NCBI RefSeq assembly: GCF_030486595.1
Contig: NZ_JAUJZH010000016.1
Coordinates: 117,895 to 181,894 of the forward strand
DNA length: 64,000 nucleotides
Source of the DNA: Variovorax ginsengisoli
GTDB lineage: Bacteria; Pseudomonadota; Gammaproteobacteria; Burkholderiales; Burkholderiaceae_C
Direction: 5' to 3'
Shown: positions 8,632 through 17,204 of the stretch, piece by piece
How the letters are laid out: every line of letters starts with the position of its first letter
Position numbering within the stretch: position 1 is the stretch's first letter
Program-made: the position numbers and the translations under genes
Notes under the pieces: generated by a model
What the model saw: only the letters and a program-made list of their open reading frames with translations
What the model was told of the DNA's origin: nothing
The model's database searches: none

Positions 8632-8660
8632 ATTGTAGTAACGAAAAAATCTCCGCACAA
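8632..8660 (-). promoter_or_regulatory. Promoter of the RelE-like/BrnA-like module
   Basis: On the minus strand, TTGTGC (8660-8655) and TACAAT (8637-8632) are separated by 17 bases, a good sigma-70 match. The predicted transcription start falls within 1-2 bases of the TTG codon at 8625, which lacks room for a Shine-Dalgarno sequence. The local sequence is clearly AT-richer than the flanking yej genes. Confidence 0.6.
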
Positions 8661-8693
8661 GAGTGGATCGTTGGCAGGGCCAGGGGCACCTCA

Positions 8694-10310
8694 ATGACCC
8701 CGGCATTGCTGAAAGTCCAGGGCCTGCGCGTCGCCTTCGGCGACAAGGAAGTCGTGCACGGCATCGACTTCGACATCGCGCCAGGCGAGAAGCTGGCGCT
8801 GGTCGGCGAGTCGGGCTCGGGCAAGACAGTCACCGCGCTGAGCCTGCTGCGGCTGGTGCAGAACGCCGACATCTCCGGCACGGCGCGCTTCGAGCACGAC
8901 AAAGCGGGCGCGGCGGCGCGCGATCTGCTGTCGCTGCCCGAACGCACGCTGCGCGGCATCCGCGGCAAGGAGATCGCGATGATCTTCCAGGAGCCCATGA
9001 CCGCGCTCAATGCGCTCTACGCGGTCGGCGACCAGATCGCGGAAGTGCTCGAGCTGCACCAGGGCTTGTCGGCGCAGGCGGCGCACGAGGCAGCGGTGCA
9101 ACTGCTGGCCGACACCGGCATTCCGGAACCGGCGCGGCGGGCGAGGGCGTTCCCGCACCAGCTCTCGGGCGGCCAGCGCCAGCGCGCGATGATCGCGATG
9201 GCCCTGGCCTGCAAGCCGCGGCTGCTGCTGGCCGACGAGCCGACCACCGCGCTCGACGTCACGGTGCGCGGGCAGATCCTCGACCTGCTGGCCGACCTCC
9301 AGCGCCAGCACGGCATGGCGGTGCTGCTGATCACCCACGACCTGAACCTGGTGCGGCGATTCGCCGACCGGGTGGCGGTGATGGAGAACGGCCATCTGGT
9401 CGAGCACGGCCCCGTGGCGACGGTCTTCGGCGCACCGCGGCATCCCTACACGCGCCGGCTGATCGACAGCCGCCCGACGCGCGACGTGGCGCCCGTGCCG
9501 GTCGATCCGGCGGCGCTGCCGGTGGTCGCGGCCAGCGGGCTGCGCGTGATCTACCCGGTGCCGCGGCCCGGCATCAAGGGATGGTTCACCAAGGGCGAGT
9601 TCGTCGCGGTCCAGGGCGCCGACTTCCGCATCGCACCGGGCCAGACCCTGGGCGTGGTCGGCGAGTCCGGCTCGGGCAAGTCGACGCTGGCGCTGGCGGC
9701 GCTCGGGCTGCTGAAGCACCAGGGGCAACTCGACGTCGCCGGCCGGCAATGGGCCGCGGGCGGGGCTAGCGACCGTGGCCTGCGGCGCCTGATGCAGGTC
9801 GTCTTCCAGGACCCGTTCTCGTCCCTGTCGCCGCGCATGACGGTCGAGCAGATCGTCGGCGAAGGCCTGACGGTGCACGCGCCTGAACTCGACGTCCGCG
9901 CGCGCCGCGCGCGCTCGCTCGCGGCGCTGGCCGACGTCGGCCTGACCGAGGACCAGTTCCCGGCCCTGCTCGAGCGCTATCCGCACGAATTCTCCGGCGG
10001 CCAGCGGCAGCGCCTGGCGATCGCGCGGGCCTTGATCGTCGAGCCCAAGCTGCTGGTGCTCGACGAGCCGACCAGCGCCCTCGACGTCACGATCCAGAAG
10101 CAGGTGCTGGGCCTGCTGCAGCGGCTGCAGCGCGAGCGCGGGCTGAGCTACCTGCTGATCACCCACGACGTCGAGGTGATCCGCGCCATGGCGCACCAGG
10201 TCATCGTCATGAAGGACGGCGCGATCCTCGAATCGGGTCCGGTCGGACGCGTGCTCGATGCGCCCGTCCATCCCTATACGCAGAAGCTGGTGGCGGCAGC
10301 TGCAACCTGA
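8694..10310 (+). CDS. yejF: ABC transporter ATP-binding protein, YejF-like (two ATPase domains)
   Basis: 538-residue protein with two fused ABC ATPases energising the Yej importer. First domain: Walker A GESGSGKT (38-45), signature LSGGQRQR, Walker B LLLADEP. Second domain: Walker A GESGSGKS near 321-328, signature FSGGQRQR, Walker B LLVLDEP. Both contain the HPYT segment typical of oligopeptide ATPases. The ATG at 8694 follows immediately after the inserted antisense toxin-antitoxin module, so transcription from yejA must cross that module or yejF must use another promoter. Confidence 0.94.
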   Translation: MTPALLKVQGLRVAFGDKEVVHGIDFDIAPGEKLALVGESGSGKTVTALSLLRLVQNADISGTARFEHDKAGAAARDLLSLPERTLRGIRGKEIAMIFQEPMTALNALYAVGDQIAEVLELHQGLSAQAAHEAAVQLLADTGIPEPARRARAFPHQLSGGQRQRAMIAMALACKPRLLLADEPTTALDVTVRGQILDLLADLQRQHGMAVLLITHDLNLVRRFADRVAVMENGHLVEHGPVATVFGAPRHPYTRRLIDSRPTRDVAPVPVDPAALPVVAASGLRVIYPVPRPGIKGWFTKGEFVAVQGADFRIAPGQTLGVVGESGSGKSTLALAALGLLKHQGQLDVAGRQWAAGGASDRGLRRLMQVVFQDPFSSLSPRMTVEQIVGEGLTVHAPELDVRARRARSLAALADVGLTEDQFPALLERYPHEFSGGQRQRLAIARALIVEPKLLVLDEPTSALDVTIQKQVLGLLQRLQRERGLSYLLITHDVEVIRAMAHQVIVMKDGAILESGPVGRVLDAPVHPYTQKLVAAAAT

Positions 10311-10318
10311 AACCTTGC

Positions 10319-10360
10319 GGGACAGACCAAGAAACTGCGCAGCAGTTCTTGCTCTGTCCC
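10319..10360. repeat. Long imperfect hairpin downstream of yejF
   Basis: An inverted repeat of about 19 base pairs: GGGACAGA (10319-10326) pairs with TCTGTCCC (10353-10360), and AAGAAACTGC with GCAGTTCTT, leaving one bulged A, one C-C mismatch and a GCA loop. No T-tract follows, so it is not a standard intrinsic terminator. Its size and symmetry suggest a REP-like element or a 3' mRNA-stabilising hairpin between yejF and the MFS gene. Repetition elsewhere in the genome is inferred, not seen in this window. Confidence 0.6.
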
Positions 10361-10382
10361 CAACTGACTAGAAAAAATCGTC

Positions 10383-11582
10383 ATGTCTATCTACGACAGG
10401 CGCGCGGCCTGGCGCGCGGCGCTGGCCTGCATGGTGACGCTGGCGGTGGCCATGGGCCTGGGGCGTTTCGCCTTCACGCCGATGCTGCCGGTCATGCTGC
10501 ACGAGGGCAAGCTCGACCTGCAGGCCGGCGGCGTGCTGGCTTCGCTCAACTACCTCGGTTATTTCCTGGGCGCGCTGAGCTGCGCCGCGATCCGGGCCAA
10601 GCCCGCGCACATGGTGCGCGGCGGCCTGGTGGCCACCGCCGTGCTGCTGCTCGGCATGGGCCTGCTGCAGGGCTTCAGCGCCTGGGGCGTGCTGCGGACC
10701 GCGGCCGGCGTGATGAGTGCCTGGACCTTCGTCTTCGCCTCCGGCTGGGGCCTGCGGCGGCTGGCGGAGACCGGCGCGCCGGCGCTCGCCGGCGTGATTT
10801 ACACCGGCCCCGGCATCGGCATCGCCGCCACCGGCCTGCTGGGCGGTGCACTCGGACGCTGGGGCTCCGAGGCCGGCTGGATCGGCTTCGGATTGCTGTC
10901 GCTGGTGCTGATCGCAGCCATCTGGCGCATCTTCGGCGACGGCGAACACGCCGACGCCGGGGCCCTGGCGCCCGCGGCGGCCCCGCCGTCGGCCAGCGCA
11001 TCGGCGGCCGCGCGCAGCGACGCGCGCTGGCTGGTCGGGCTCTACGGGCTGGCGGGCTTCGGCTACATCATCACCGCGACTTTCCTGCCGGTGATCGCCC
11101 GCCAGGCGCTGCCGGGTTCGCCCTGGCCGGACTTCTTCTGGCCGCTGTTCGGGTTGGCCATCGTGCCGGGCGCGCTGATCGGCGCCCGGGCGCCGCCCCA
11201 CTGGGACAACCGGCTGCTGCTGGCCGGCGCCTATGCGCTGCAGGCCGTCGGCGTCGTGCTCTCGGTGGCCTGGCCGACGATCTGGGGTTTCGGCCTCGGC
11301 AGCCTGCTGCTGGGCATGCCTTTCACCGCCATCACCCTTTTTGCAATGCGGGATGCGCGCCGGCTGCGCGGGAACGCATCGGCGGGCCTGATCGGCTACG
11401 CGACCGCTTCTTACGGCGTCGGCCAGATCCTTGGCCCCTTGTTTGCGGCGCCGCTGGCGCAGCGCACGGGATCGTTCGCGGTGCCCCTGTGGGTCGCCGC
11501 GGCGGTCCTGACGGCGGGAGCGTTGCTTTTTGCAATGGTTTGGTGGCGCTCGGCAAGGGCCAAAGCGGTCCAAAAGCCGTAG
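10383..11582 (+). CDS. MFS transporter, YbfB/YjiJ family
   Basis: 399-residue membrane protein with about 12 hydrophobic segments. The opening helix contains VAMGLGRFAFTPMLP, characteristic of the YbfB/YjiJ group of major facilitator transporters, and SLNYLGYFLGALS follows in helix 2. A loop rich in Ala and Ser near residues 190-215 separates the two six-helix halves. Substrate unknown; sugar or drug export has been suggested for relatives. It sits alone between the yej operon hairpin and the rimP promoter. Confidence 0.85.
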   Translation: MSIYDRRAAWRAALACMVTLAVAMGLGRFAFTPMLPVMLHEGKLDLQAGGVLASLNYLGYFLGALSCAAIRAKPAHMVRGGLVATAVLLLGMGLLQGFSAWGVLRTAAGVMSAWTFVFASGWGLRRLAETGAPALAGVIYTGPGIGIAATGLLGGALGRWGSEAGWIGFGLLSLVLIAAIWRIFGDGEHADAGALAPAAAPPSASASAAARSDARWLVGLYGLAGFGYIITATFLPVIARQALPGSPWPDFFWPLFGLAIVPGALIGARAPPHWDNRLLLAGAYALQAVGVVLSVAWPTIWGFGLGSLLLGMPFTAITLFAMRDARRLRGNASAGLIGYATASYGVGQILGPLFAAPLAQRTGSFAVPLWVAAAVLTAGALLFAMVWWRSARAKAVQKP

Positions 11583-11588
11583 AAACCC

Positions 11589-11617
11589 CTGTTTCTGTAA
11601 CGCATTTGGCATATAAT
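11589..11617 (+). promoter_or_regulatory. Promoter of the rimP-nusA-infB operon
   Basis: A perfect TATAAT (11612-11617) lies just after the MFS stop codon. The best spaced upstream hexamers (CTGTTT at 17 bases, TGTTTC at 16) are poor -35 matches. The predicted start near 11624 is only about 10 bases before the terminator hairpin at 11633, so early termination is likely to control entry into the operon. Confidence 0.55.
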
Positions 11618-11632
11618 TCGAGGCTCACGACC

Positions 11633-11665
11633 AAACGGGCGGGTACCAACCGCCCGTTTTTTATT
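11633..11665 (+). terminator. Intrinsic terminator in the rimP leader
   Basis: AAACGGGCGG (11633-11642) pairs perfectly with CCGCCCGTTT (11650-11659) around a 7-base loop, and a run of T follows (11657-11662, then ATT). An outer CGACCAA/TTGGTCG pair (from 11628 and ending 11670) could extend the structure. It ends transcription from the MFS gene, but because the TATAAT box lies upstream it should also attenuate the rimP operon transcript. Confidence 0.8.
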
Positions 11666-11752
11666 GGTCGAAGCATTTTCGATGCGGCCGGCGCCCCAGG
11701 GCGAGTGGGAAACCCGGCGGCATCGTGTGAACTCAAAGGCGAACAAAGACAC

Positions 11753-12364
11753 GTGGCATTGCAGCAGACAGTGGAACAAACCGTGGCCGGCCTCGGCTAC
11801 GACCTGGTCGAGATTGAACGCTCGGCCGGAGGACTGCTGCGCGTCACGATTGATTTGCCCTGGACCGGCCCCAACTCAGAAGCTGCCGCCGCCGGGGCGC
11901 CCGAGCCCTTCATCACGGTCGAGGATTGCGAAAAGGTCACGCGCCAGCTGCAGTTCGCGCTGGAGGTCGACGGCGCCGAGTACAAGCGGCTCGAGGTGTC
12001 ATCGCCGGGCATCGATCGGCCGTTGCGCAACCAACAGGATTTCGAGCGTTTTGCCGGCGAGGTGATCGACATCACGCTGAAGGCCCCGATGGGCGCGGCC
12101 GCGGCGGGCCAGGTGTCCGCCAACCGCAAGAAATTTCGCGGCACGCTGGAGCGTGTCGCAGACGCAGACGGTAAGCCCGGATGGCAGATCGTCTGGAGCG
12201 AGGAGCCGGCCGCGAAGCCCGGCCAGAAGATCAGCAAGAAGCGCGTGCCTGCCCCCCTGCAGGCACTCGGTTTTGCATTGGACGAGCTGCGCGAGGCGCG
12301 GCTGGCCCCGATAGTGGATTTCAATGGGCGCAGGCCAAAACCCGGCACCGCGGTGTCGGACTGA
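11753..12364 (+). CDS. rimP: Ribosome maturation factor RimP
   Basis: 203-residue protein needed for 30S subunit maturation. The GTG start at 11753 was chosen because the conserved N-terminus (QQTVEQTVAGLGYDLVEIE) begins there. The family signature LEVSSPGIDRPL lies near residues 80-91, followed by the C-terminal SH3-like domain. A low-complexity insert (about residues 38-47) in the N-terminal domain is typical of this bacterial group. First gene of rimP-nusA-infB-rbfA-truB-typA; nusA starts 17 bases downstream behind a GGAG site. Confidence 0.95.
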   Translation: MALQQTVEQTVAGLGYDLVEIERSAGGLLRVTIDLPWTGPNSEAAAAGAPEPFITVEDCEKVTRQLQFALEVDGAEYKRLEVSSPGIDRPLRNQQDFERFAGEVIDITLKAPMGAAAAGQVSANRKKFRGTLERVADADGKPGWQIVWSEEPAAKPGQKISKKRVPAPLQALGFALDELREARLAPIVDFNGRRPKPGTAVSD

Positions 12365-12381
12365 ATGAGGAGAGTGGTGGC

Positions 12382-13866
12382 ATGAATCGCGAAATGTTGA
12401 TGTTGGTGGATGCGATCTCGCGCGAGAAGAACGTCGAACGCGACGTCGTCTTCGGCGCAGTCGAATCCGCCCTGGCGCAAGCCACCAAGAAGCTCTATCA
12501 GGGCGACGTGGACATTCGCGTCGCCGTCGACCGCGACAGCGGCGACTACGAGACCTTCCGCCGCTGGCATGTCGTTCCGGACGAAGCCGGCCTGCAGCTG
12601 CCCGACCAGGAAATCCTGCTGTTCGAGGCCAAGGAAGAAATGCCCGACATCGAGGTCGACGAGTACATCGAGGAAGCGGTGGACTCGGTGCCGATCGGCC
12701 GCATCGGCGCCATGGCCGCCAAGCAGGTGATCCTGCAGAAGATCCGCGACGCCGAGCGCGAGATGCTGCTCAACGACTTCATGTCGCGTGGCGAGAAGAT
12801 CTTCACCGGCACCGTCAAGCGCCTGGACAAGGGCGACATCATCGTGGAAGCGGGCCGGGTCGAAGGCCGCCTGCGCCGCAGCGAGATGATCGCCAAGGAA
12901 AACCTGCGCAACGGCGACCGCGTGCGGGCCATGATCATGGAGGTCGACCTCACGCTGCGCGGGGCGCCGATCATCCTCTCGCGCTCGGCCCCGGAGTTCA
13001 TGATCGAGCTGTTCCGCCAGGAAGTGCCCGAGATCGAGCAGGGCCTGCTCGAAATCAAGAGCTGCGCCCGCGACCCCGGTTCGCGCGCCAAGATCGCGGT
13101 GCTGTCGCACGACAAGCGGGTCGATCCGATCGGCACCTGCGTCGGCGTGCGCGGCACCCGGGTCAACGCGGTCACCAACGAACTCGCCGGCGAGCGCGTC
13201 GACATCGTGCTGTGGAGCGAGGACCCGGCCCAGTTCGTGATCGGCGCCCTGGCGCCGGCCAATGTGTCGTCGATCGTGGTCGACGAAGAAAAGCATGCAA
13301 TGGACGTGGTGGTCGACGAGGAAAACCTCGCGATCGCGATCGGCCGTGGCGGCCAGAACGTGAGGCTCGCCTCCGACCTGACCGGCTGGAAGATCAATAT
13401 CATGGACGCCAACGAGTCGGCCCAGAAGCAGGCGACCGAAACCGACGCCAGCCGCAAGCTGTTCATGGAGAAGCTCGACGTCGACGAGGAAATCGCCGAT
13501 ATCCTGATCTCCGAGGGTTTCACCAGCCTCGAGGAAGTGGCCTACGTGCCGATCTCCGAGCTGCTCGAGATCGAGAGCTTCGACGAAGACACCATCAACG
13601 AGTTGCGTTCGCGCGCCAAGGATGCGTTGTTGACGGCGGAGATCGCCCGTGAAGAGGACGTCGAGAGCGTTTCGCAGGATCTGCGCGACCTCGCCGGCCT
13701 CGACCCGGCCCTGATTCCCAAATTGGCCGAGGCGGGTGTGCATACCCGTGACGACCTGGCCGACCTCGCGGTCGATGAACTCACCGAAATCACCGGCCAG
13801 AGCGCCGATGAGGCCAAGAACCTGATCTTGAAAGCCCGCGAACATTGGTTCGCCGGCCAAGAGTGA
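12382..13866 (+). CDS. nusA: Transcription termination/antitermination protein NusA
   Basis: 494 residues, the normal length. Domains in order: N-terminal RNA polymerase-binding domain (1-125), S1 domain (about 135-200), two KH domains (about 230-345, with GVRGTRVNAV and AIGRGGQNVRLAS), and two C-terminal acidic repeats (about 365-425 and 440-490) as in E. coli. The start follows GAGGAGAGTGG. NusA modulates pausing and hairpin termination, so the terminator at the head of its own operon is a plausible site of feedback. Confidence 0.97.
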   Translation: MNREMLMLVDAISREKNVERDVVFGAVESALAQATKKLYQGDVDIRVAVDRDSGDYETFRRWHVVPDEAGLQLPDQEILLFEAKEEMPDIEVDEYIEEAVDSVPIGRIGAMAAKQVILQKIRDAEREMLLNDFMSRGEKIFTGTVKRLDKGDIIVEAGRVEGRLRRSEMIAKENLRNGDRVRAMIMEVDLTLRGAPIILSRSAPEFMIELFRQEVPEIEQGLLEIKSCARDPGSRAKIAVLSHDKRVDPIGTCVGVRGTRVNAVTNELAGERVDIVLWSEDPAQFVIGALAPANVSSIVVDEEKHAMDVVVDEENLAIAIGRGGQNVRLASDLTGWKINIMDANESAQKQATETDASRKLFMEKLDVDEEIADILISEGFTSLEEVAYVPISELLEIESFDEDTINELRSRAKDALLTAEIAREEDVESVSQDLRDLAGLDPALIPKLAEAGVHTRDDLADLAVDELTEITGQSADEAKNLILKAREHWFAGQE

Positions 13867-13890
13867 CGGTCATGGAGGCACGAAACCAAT

Positions 13891-16809
13891 ATGTCCAGTA
13901 CCACTGTCGCCGAGTTCGCGAACGAACTCAAGAAGACTCCCGAAACCTTGCTTGACCAGCTCAAGAGCGCAGGCGTGCCCAAGCAGGCCGTCACCGATGC
14001 GCTGAGCGAGGCCGACAAGCAGCGCCTGCTCGGCTTCCTCAAAGCCAGCCACGGCACGGTCGAGCCCGAGCGCAAGAAGATCACGCTGACGAAGAAGTCG
14101 ACCAGCGAGATCAAGCAGGCCGACGCCACCGGCCGCGCCCGCACCATCCAGGTCGAGGTGCGCAAGAAGCGCACCTTCATCCAGCGTGATGAAGGCCATC
14201 CCGCCGTGTCCGAGGCGACCGCCGCCGCCGAGGCCGAGGCACCGGTTGCCGCCGCCGCGCCCGCAGCGCCCCGGATCGACGAGGCCGAACTCGCCCGCCG
14301 CGAGGAGGACGCACGCCGCCAGGCCGAGCTGATCCGCCGCCAGGAAGAAGAACTGGTCGAGAAGCGCCGCCTGCGCGAAGAAGCCGAAGCCCGCGAACGC
14401 GAGAAGGCTGAGCGCGCCGAGCAGGCCGAGCAGGCCGAGAAGGAGGCCAAGGCCGCCCGCAAGAAGGCCGCCGAAGCCGCGACCCCGGTGACCGAAGGCG
14501 CGCCCGAAGCGCCCGAGGAAGCCCCGGCCGTGACCGACCGCAAGGTCGCCGCCGAAGCCGCCGCGGCGCAAGCCAAGGACGATGCCAAGGCCAAGGCCGC
14601 CGCCGAATCGAAGGCCCGCGCCGACGAGGAAGCCGCCCGCGCCAAGGACCTCGACGAGCGCCGCCGCAAGGCGCTGGCCGAAGCCGAAGCCATCCGCGCC
14701 ATGATGAACGCGCCGGCCCGCGTGCTGGTGCCGCACAAGGCGCCCGAGAAGCCGGCGCCCGAAAAGGCGGCGGTCAAGGGCACGCTGCACAAGCCGACCG
14801 CACCGCCGGCGCGCCCCGGTGCGCCCGCTGCGCCAGGCGCCGCGGCCGCTCCCGGCGCCGGCAAGGAAGTCAAGTCGGCCAAGCTCTCGTCGAGCTGGGC
14901 TGGCGACACGGCCAAGAAGAAGGAAATCAAGACCCGCGGCGATGCCAGCGGGGGTGTCGGCCGCGGCAACTGGCGCGGAGGCCCGCGTGGGCGCCGTGGC
15001 AACGACCGTGGCGGCCACGAGGAGCGCATGCCGGCGGCACCGGTCGAGGCGCGCGTGCTCGAAGTGCACGTGCCCGAGACCATCACGGTGGCGGAGCTCG
15101 CGCACAAGATGGCTGTCAAGGCGTCGGAAGTCATCAAGCAACTGATGAAGCTCGGCCAGATGGCGACCATCAACCAGTCGCTCGACCAGGACACCGCGAT
15201 GATCATCGTGGAAGACATGGGCCACACGGCCGTGGTCGCCGCGCTGGACGATCCGGAAGCCTTCACCGACGACGACGTCTCGGCGACGCAGGCCGAAGCG
15301 CTGCCGCGCGCACCGGTCGTGACCGTCATGGGCCACGTCGACCACGGCAAGACCTCGCTGCTGGACTACATCCGCCGCGCCAAGGTCGCCGCGGGCGAAG
15401 CCGGCGGCATCACGCAGCACATCGGGGCGTACCACGTCCAGACCGCTCGCGGCATGGTGTCCTTCCTGGACACCCCGGGCCACGAGGCGTTCACCGCCAT
15501 GCGGGCCCGCGGTGCGCAGGCCACCGACATCGTGATCCTGGTGGTGGCGGCCGATGACGGCGTCATGCCGCAGACCAAGGAAGCCATCAAGCACGCGAAG
15601 GCGGCGGGTGTGCCGATCGTGGTCGCGATCAACAAGATCGACAAGCCCGATGCCAACCTCGACCGCGTCAAGCAGGAACTGGTGGCGGAAGAAGTCGTGC
15701 CCGAAGAGTACGGCGGCGACGTGCCGTTCGTGCCGGTCTCGGCCAAGACGGGGCAGGGCGTCGACGACCTGCTCGAACAAGTGCTGCTGCAGGCCGAAGT
15801 GCTGGAACTCAAGGCGCCGGTCGATGCCGCCGCCAAGGGCCTGGTCATCGAAGCCCAGCTCGACAAGGGCCGCGGCCCGGTGGCGACGGTGCTGGTGCAG
15901 TCCGGCACGCTCAAGACCGGCGACGTGGTGCTGGCCGGCTCGACCTATGGCCGCGTGCGCGCCATGATCGACGAGGACGGCAAGACCATCAAGTCCGCGG
16001 GTCCGTCGATCCCGGTCGAGATCCAGGGCCTGACCGAAGTGCCGCAAGCGGGCGACGAGTTCATGGTGATGGCCGACGAGCGCCGGGCGCGCGAGATCGC
16101 CACCTACCGTGCCGGCAAGTTCCGCAACACCAAGTTGGCGAAGGCCCAGGCGGCGAACCTGCAGAACATGTTCACCGACCTCTCGGCCGGCGAAGTCCAG
16201 ACGCTGCGGATCATCATCAAGGCCGACGTCCAGGGCTCGCAGGAAGCACTGGCGCAGTCGCTGCTCAAGCTGGCGACCGAGGAAGTCAAGGTGCAGATGG
16301 TGTACGCCGGGGTCGGCGGCATCAGCGAAAGCGACATCAACCTGGCGATCGCCTCGAAGGCCATCGTGATCGGCTTCAACGTGCGGGCCGATGCCGGTGC
16401 GCGCAAGCTGGCCGAAAGCAACGGCGTCCAGCTGCACTACTACAGCATCATCTACGACGCTGTGGACGACATCAAGGTCGCCATGTCCGGCATGCTGGCT
16501 CCCGAGCGGCGCGAAGAGATCATCGGCTCGGCCGAGATCCGCACCGTGTTCGTGGCCTCCAAGATCGGTACGGTCGCGGGTTGTATGGTCACCGCCGGCT
16601 CGGTCAACCGCAGCGCGCATTTCCGCCTGCTGCGCGACAACGTGGTGATCTATACCGGCGAAGTCGACTCGATCAAGCGCCTCAAGGACGACGTCCGCGA
16701 AGTCCGCGAAGGCTTCGAGTGCGGTATCAAGCTCAAGAACTACAACGACATCAAAGAAGGTGATCAGCTGGAGTTCTTCGAGATCAAGGAAATCGCCCGG
16801 ACGCTGTAA
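13891..16809 (+). CDS. infB: Translation initiation factor IF-2
   Basis: 972-residue GTPase that places initiator tRNA on the 30S subunit. An IF2_N domain (1-50) is followed by a long Ala/Lys/Glu-rich linker (60-380) with repetitive charged helices and an Arg/Gly stretch, then a second IF2_N segment (about 385-435) and the G domain with GHVDHGKT (481-488), DTPGHEAF and NKID. Domains II-IV complete the protein. The long open frames on the opposite strand here are compositional shadows. rbfA follows 21 bases later. Confidence 0.97.
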   Translation: MSSTTVAEFANELKKTPETLLDQLKSAGVPKQAVTDALSEADKQRLLGFLKASHGTVEPERKKITLTKKSTSEIKQADATGRARTIQVEVRKKRTFIQRDEGHPAVSEATAAAEAEAPVAAAAPAAPRIDEAELARREEDARRQAELIRRQEEELVEKRRLREEAEAREREKAERAEQAEQAEKEAKAARKKAAEAATPVTEGAPEAPEEAPAVTDRKVAAEAAAAQAKDDAKAKAAAESKARADEEAARAKDLDERRRKALAEAEAIRAMMNAPARVLVPHKAPEKPAPEKAAVKGTLHKPTAPPARPGAPAAPGAAAAPGAGKEVKSAKLSSSWAGDTAKKKEIKTRGDASGGVGRGNWRGGPRGRRGNDRGGHEERMPAAPVEARVLEVHVPETITVAELAHKMAVKASEVIKQLMKLGQMATINQSLDQDTAMIIVEDMGHTAVVAALDDPEAFTDDDVSATQAEALPRAPVVTVMGHVDHGKTSLLDYIRRAKVAAGEAGGITQHIGAYHVQTARGMVSFLDTPGHEAFTAMRARGAQATDIVILVVAADDGVMPQTKEAIKHAKAAGVPIVVAINKIDKPDANLDRVKQELVAEEVVPEEYGGDVPFVPVSAKTGQGVDDLLEQVLLQAEVLELKAPVDAAAKGLVIEAQLDKGRGPVATVLVQSGTLKTGDVVLAGSTYGRVRAMIDEDGKTIKSAGPSIPVEIQGLTEVPQAGDEFMVMADERRAREIATYRAGKFRNTKLAKAQAANLQNMFTDLSAGEVQTLRIIIKADVQGSQEALAQSLLKLATEEVKVQMVYAGVGGISESDINLAIASKAIVIGFNVRADAGARKLAESNGVQLHYYSIIYDAVDDIKVAMSGMLAPERREEIIGSAEIRTVFVASKIGTVAGCMVTAGSVNRSAHFRLLRDNVVIYTGEVDSIKRLKDDVREVREGFECGIKLKNYNDIKEGDQLEFFEIKEIARTL

Positions 16810-16830
16810 GCGACCGAAGCGACCCCCGCC

Positions 16831-17202
16831 ATGCCCAAACGCAAAGCCGCAGCCCCGAACCGCGCCTTCAAGGTCGCCGACCAGATCCAGCGCGATCTGA
16901 CGGAATTGATCGCGCGCGAACTCAAGGACCCGCGGGTGGGCATGGTCACGATCCAGGCGGTCGAGGTCACGCCCGACTACGCGCATGCGAAGGTCTTCTT
17001 CAGCCTGCTCGTGGGCGATCCGGTCGAGACCACCGAAGCCTTGAACCAGGCCGCGGGCTTCCTGCGCAACGGCCTGTTCAAGCGCCTGCACATCCACACC
17101 GTGCCGACCCTGCATTTCCAGTTCGACCGCACCACCGAGCGTGCGGCCGACATGAATGCGCTGATCGCGCAGGCCGTCGCTTCTCGCTCGAAAGACGACT
17201 GA
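16831..17202 (+). CDS. rbfA: 30S ribosome-binding factor RbfA
   Basis: 123-residue KH-like protein that helps process the 5' end of 16S rRNA. The family pattern is plain: a basic N-terminus (MPKRKAAAPNRAFKVADQIQ), ELKDPRVGMVTIQAVEVTPDYAHAKVFFS in the core, and LHFQFD near residue 95. Between infB and truB (2-base gap), the standard order. Confidence 0.95.
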   Translation: MPKRKAAAPNRAFKVADQIQRDLTELIARELKDPRVGMVTIQAVEVTPDYAHAKVFFSLLVGDPVETTEALNQAAGFLRNGLFKRLHIHTVPTLHFQFDRTTERAADMNALIAQAVASRSKDD

Positions 17203-17204
17203 AG

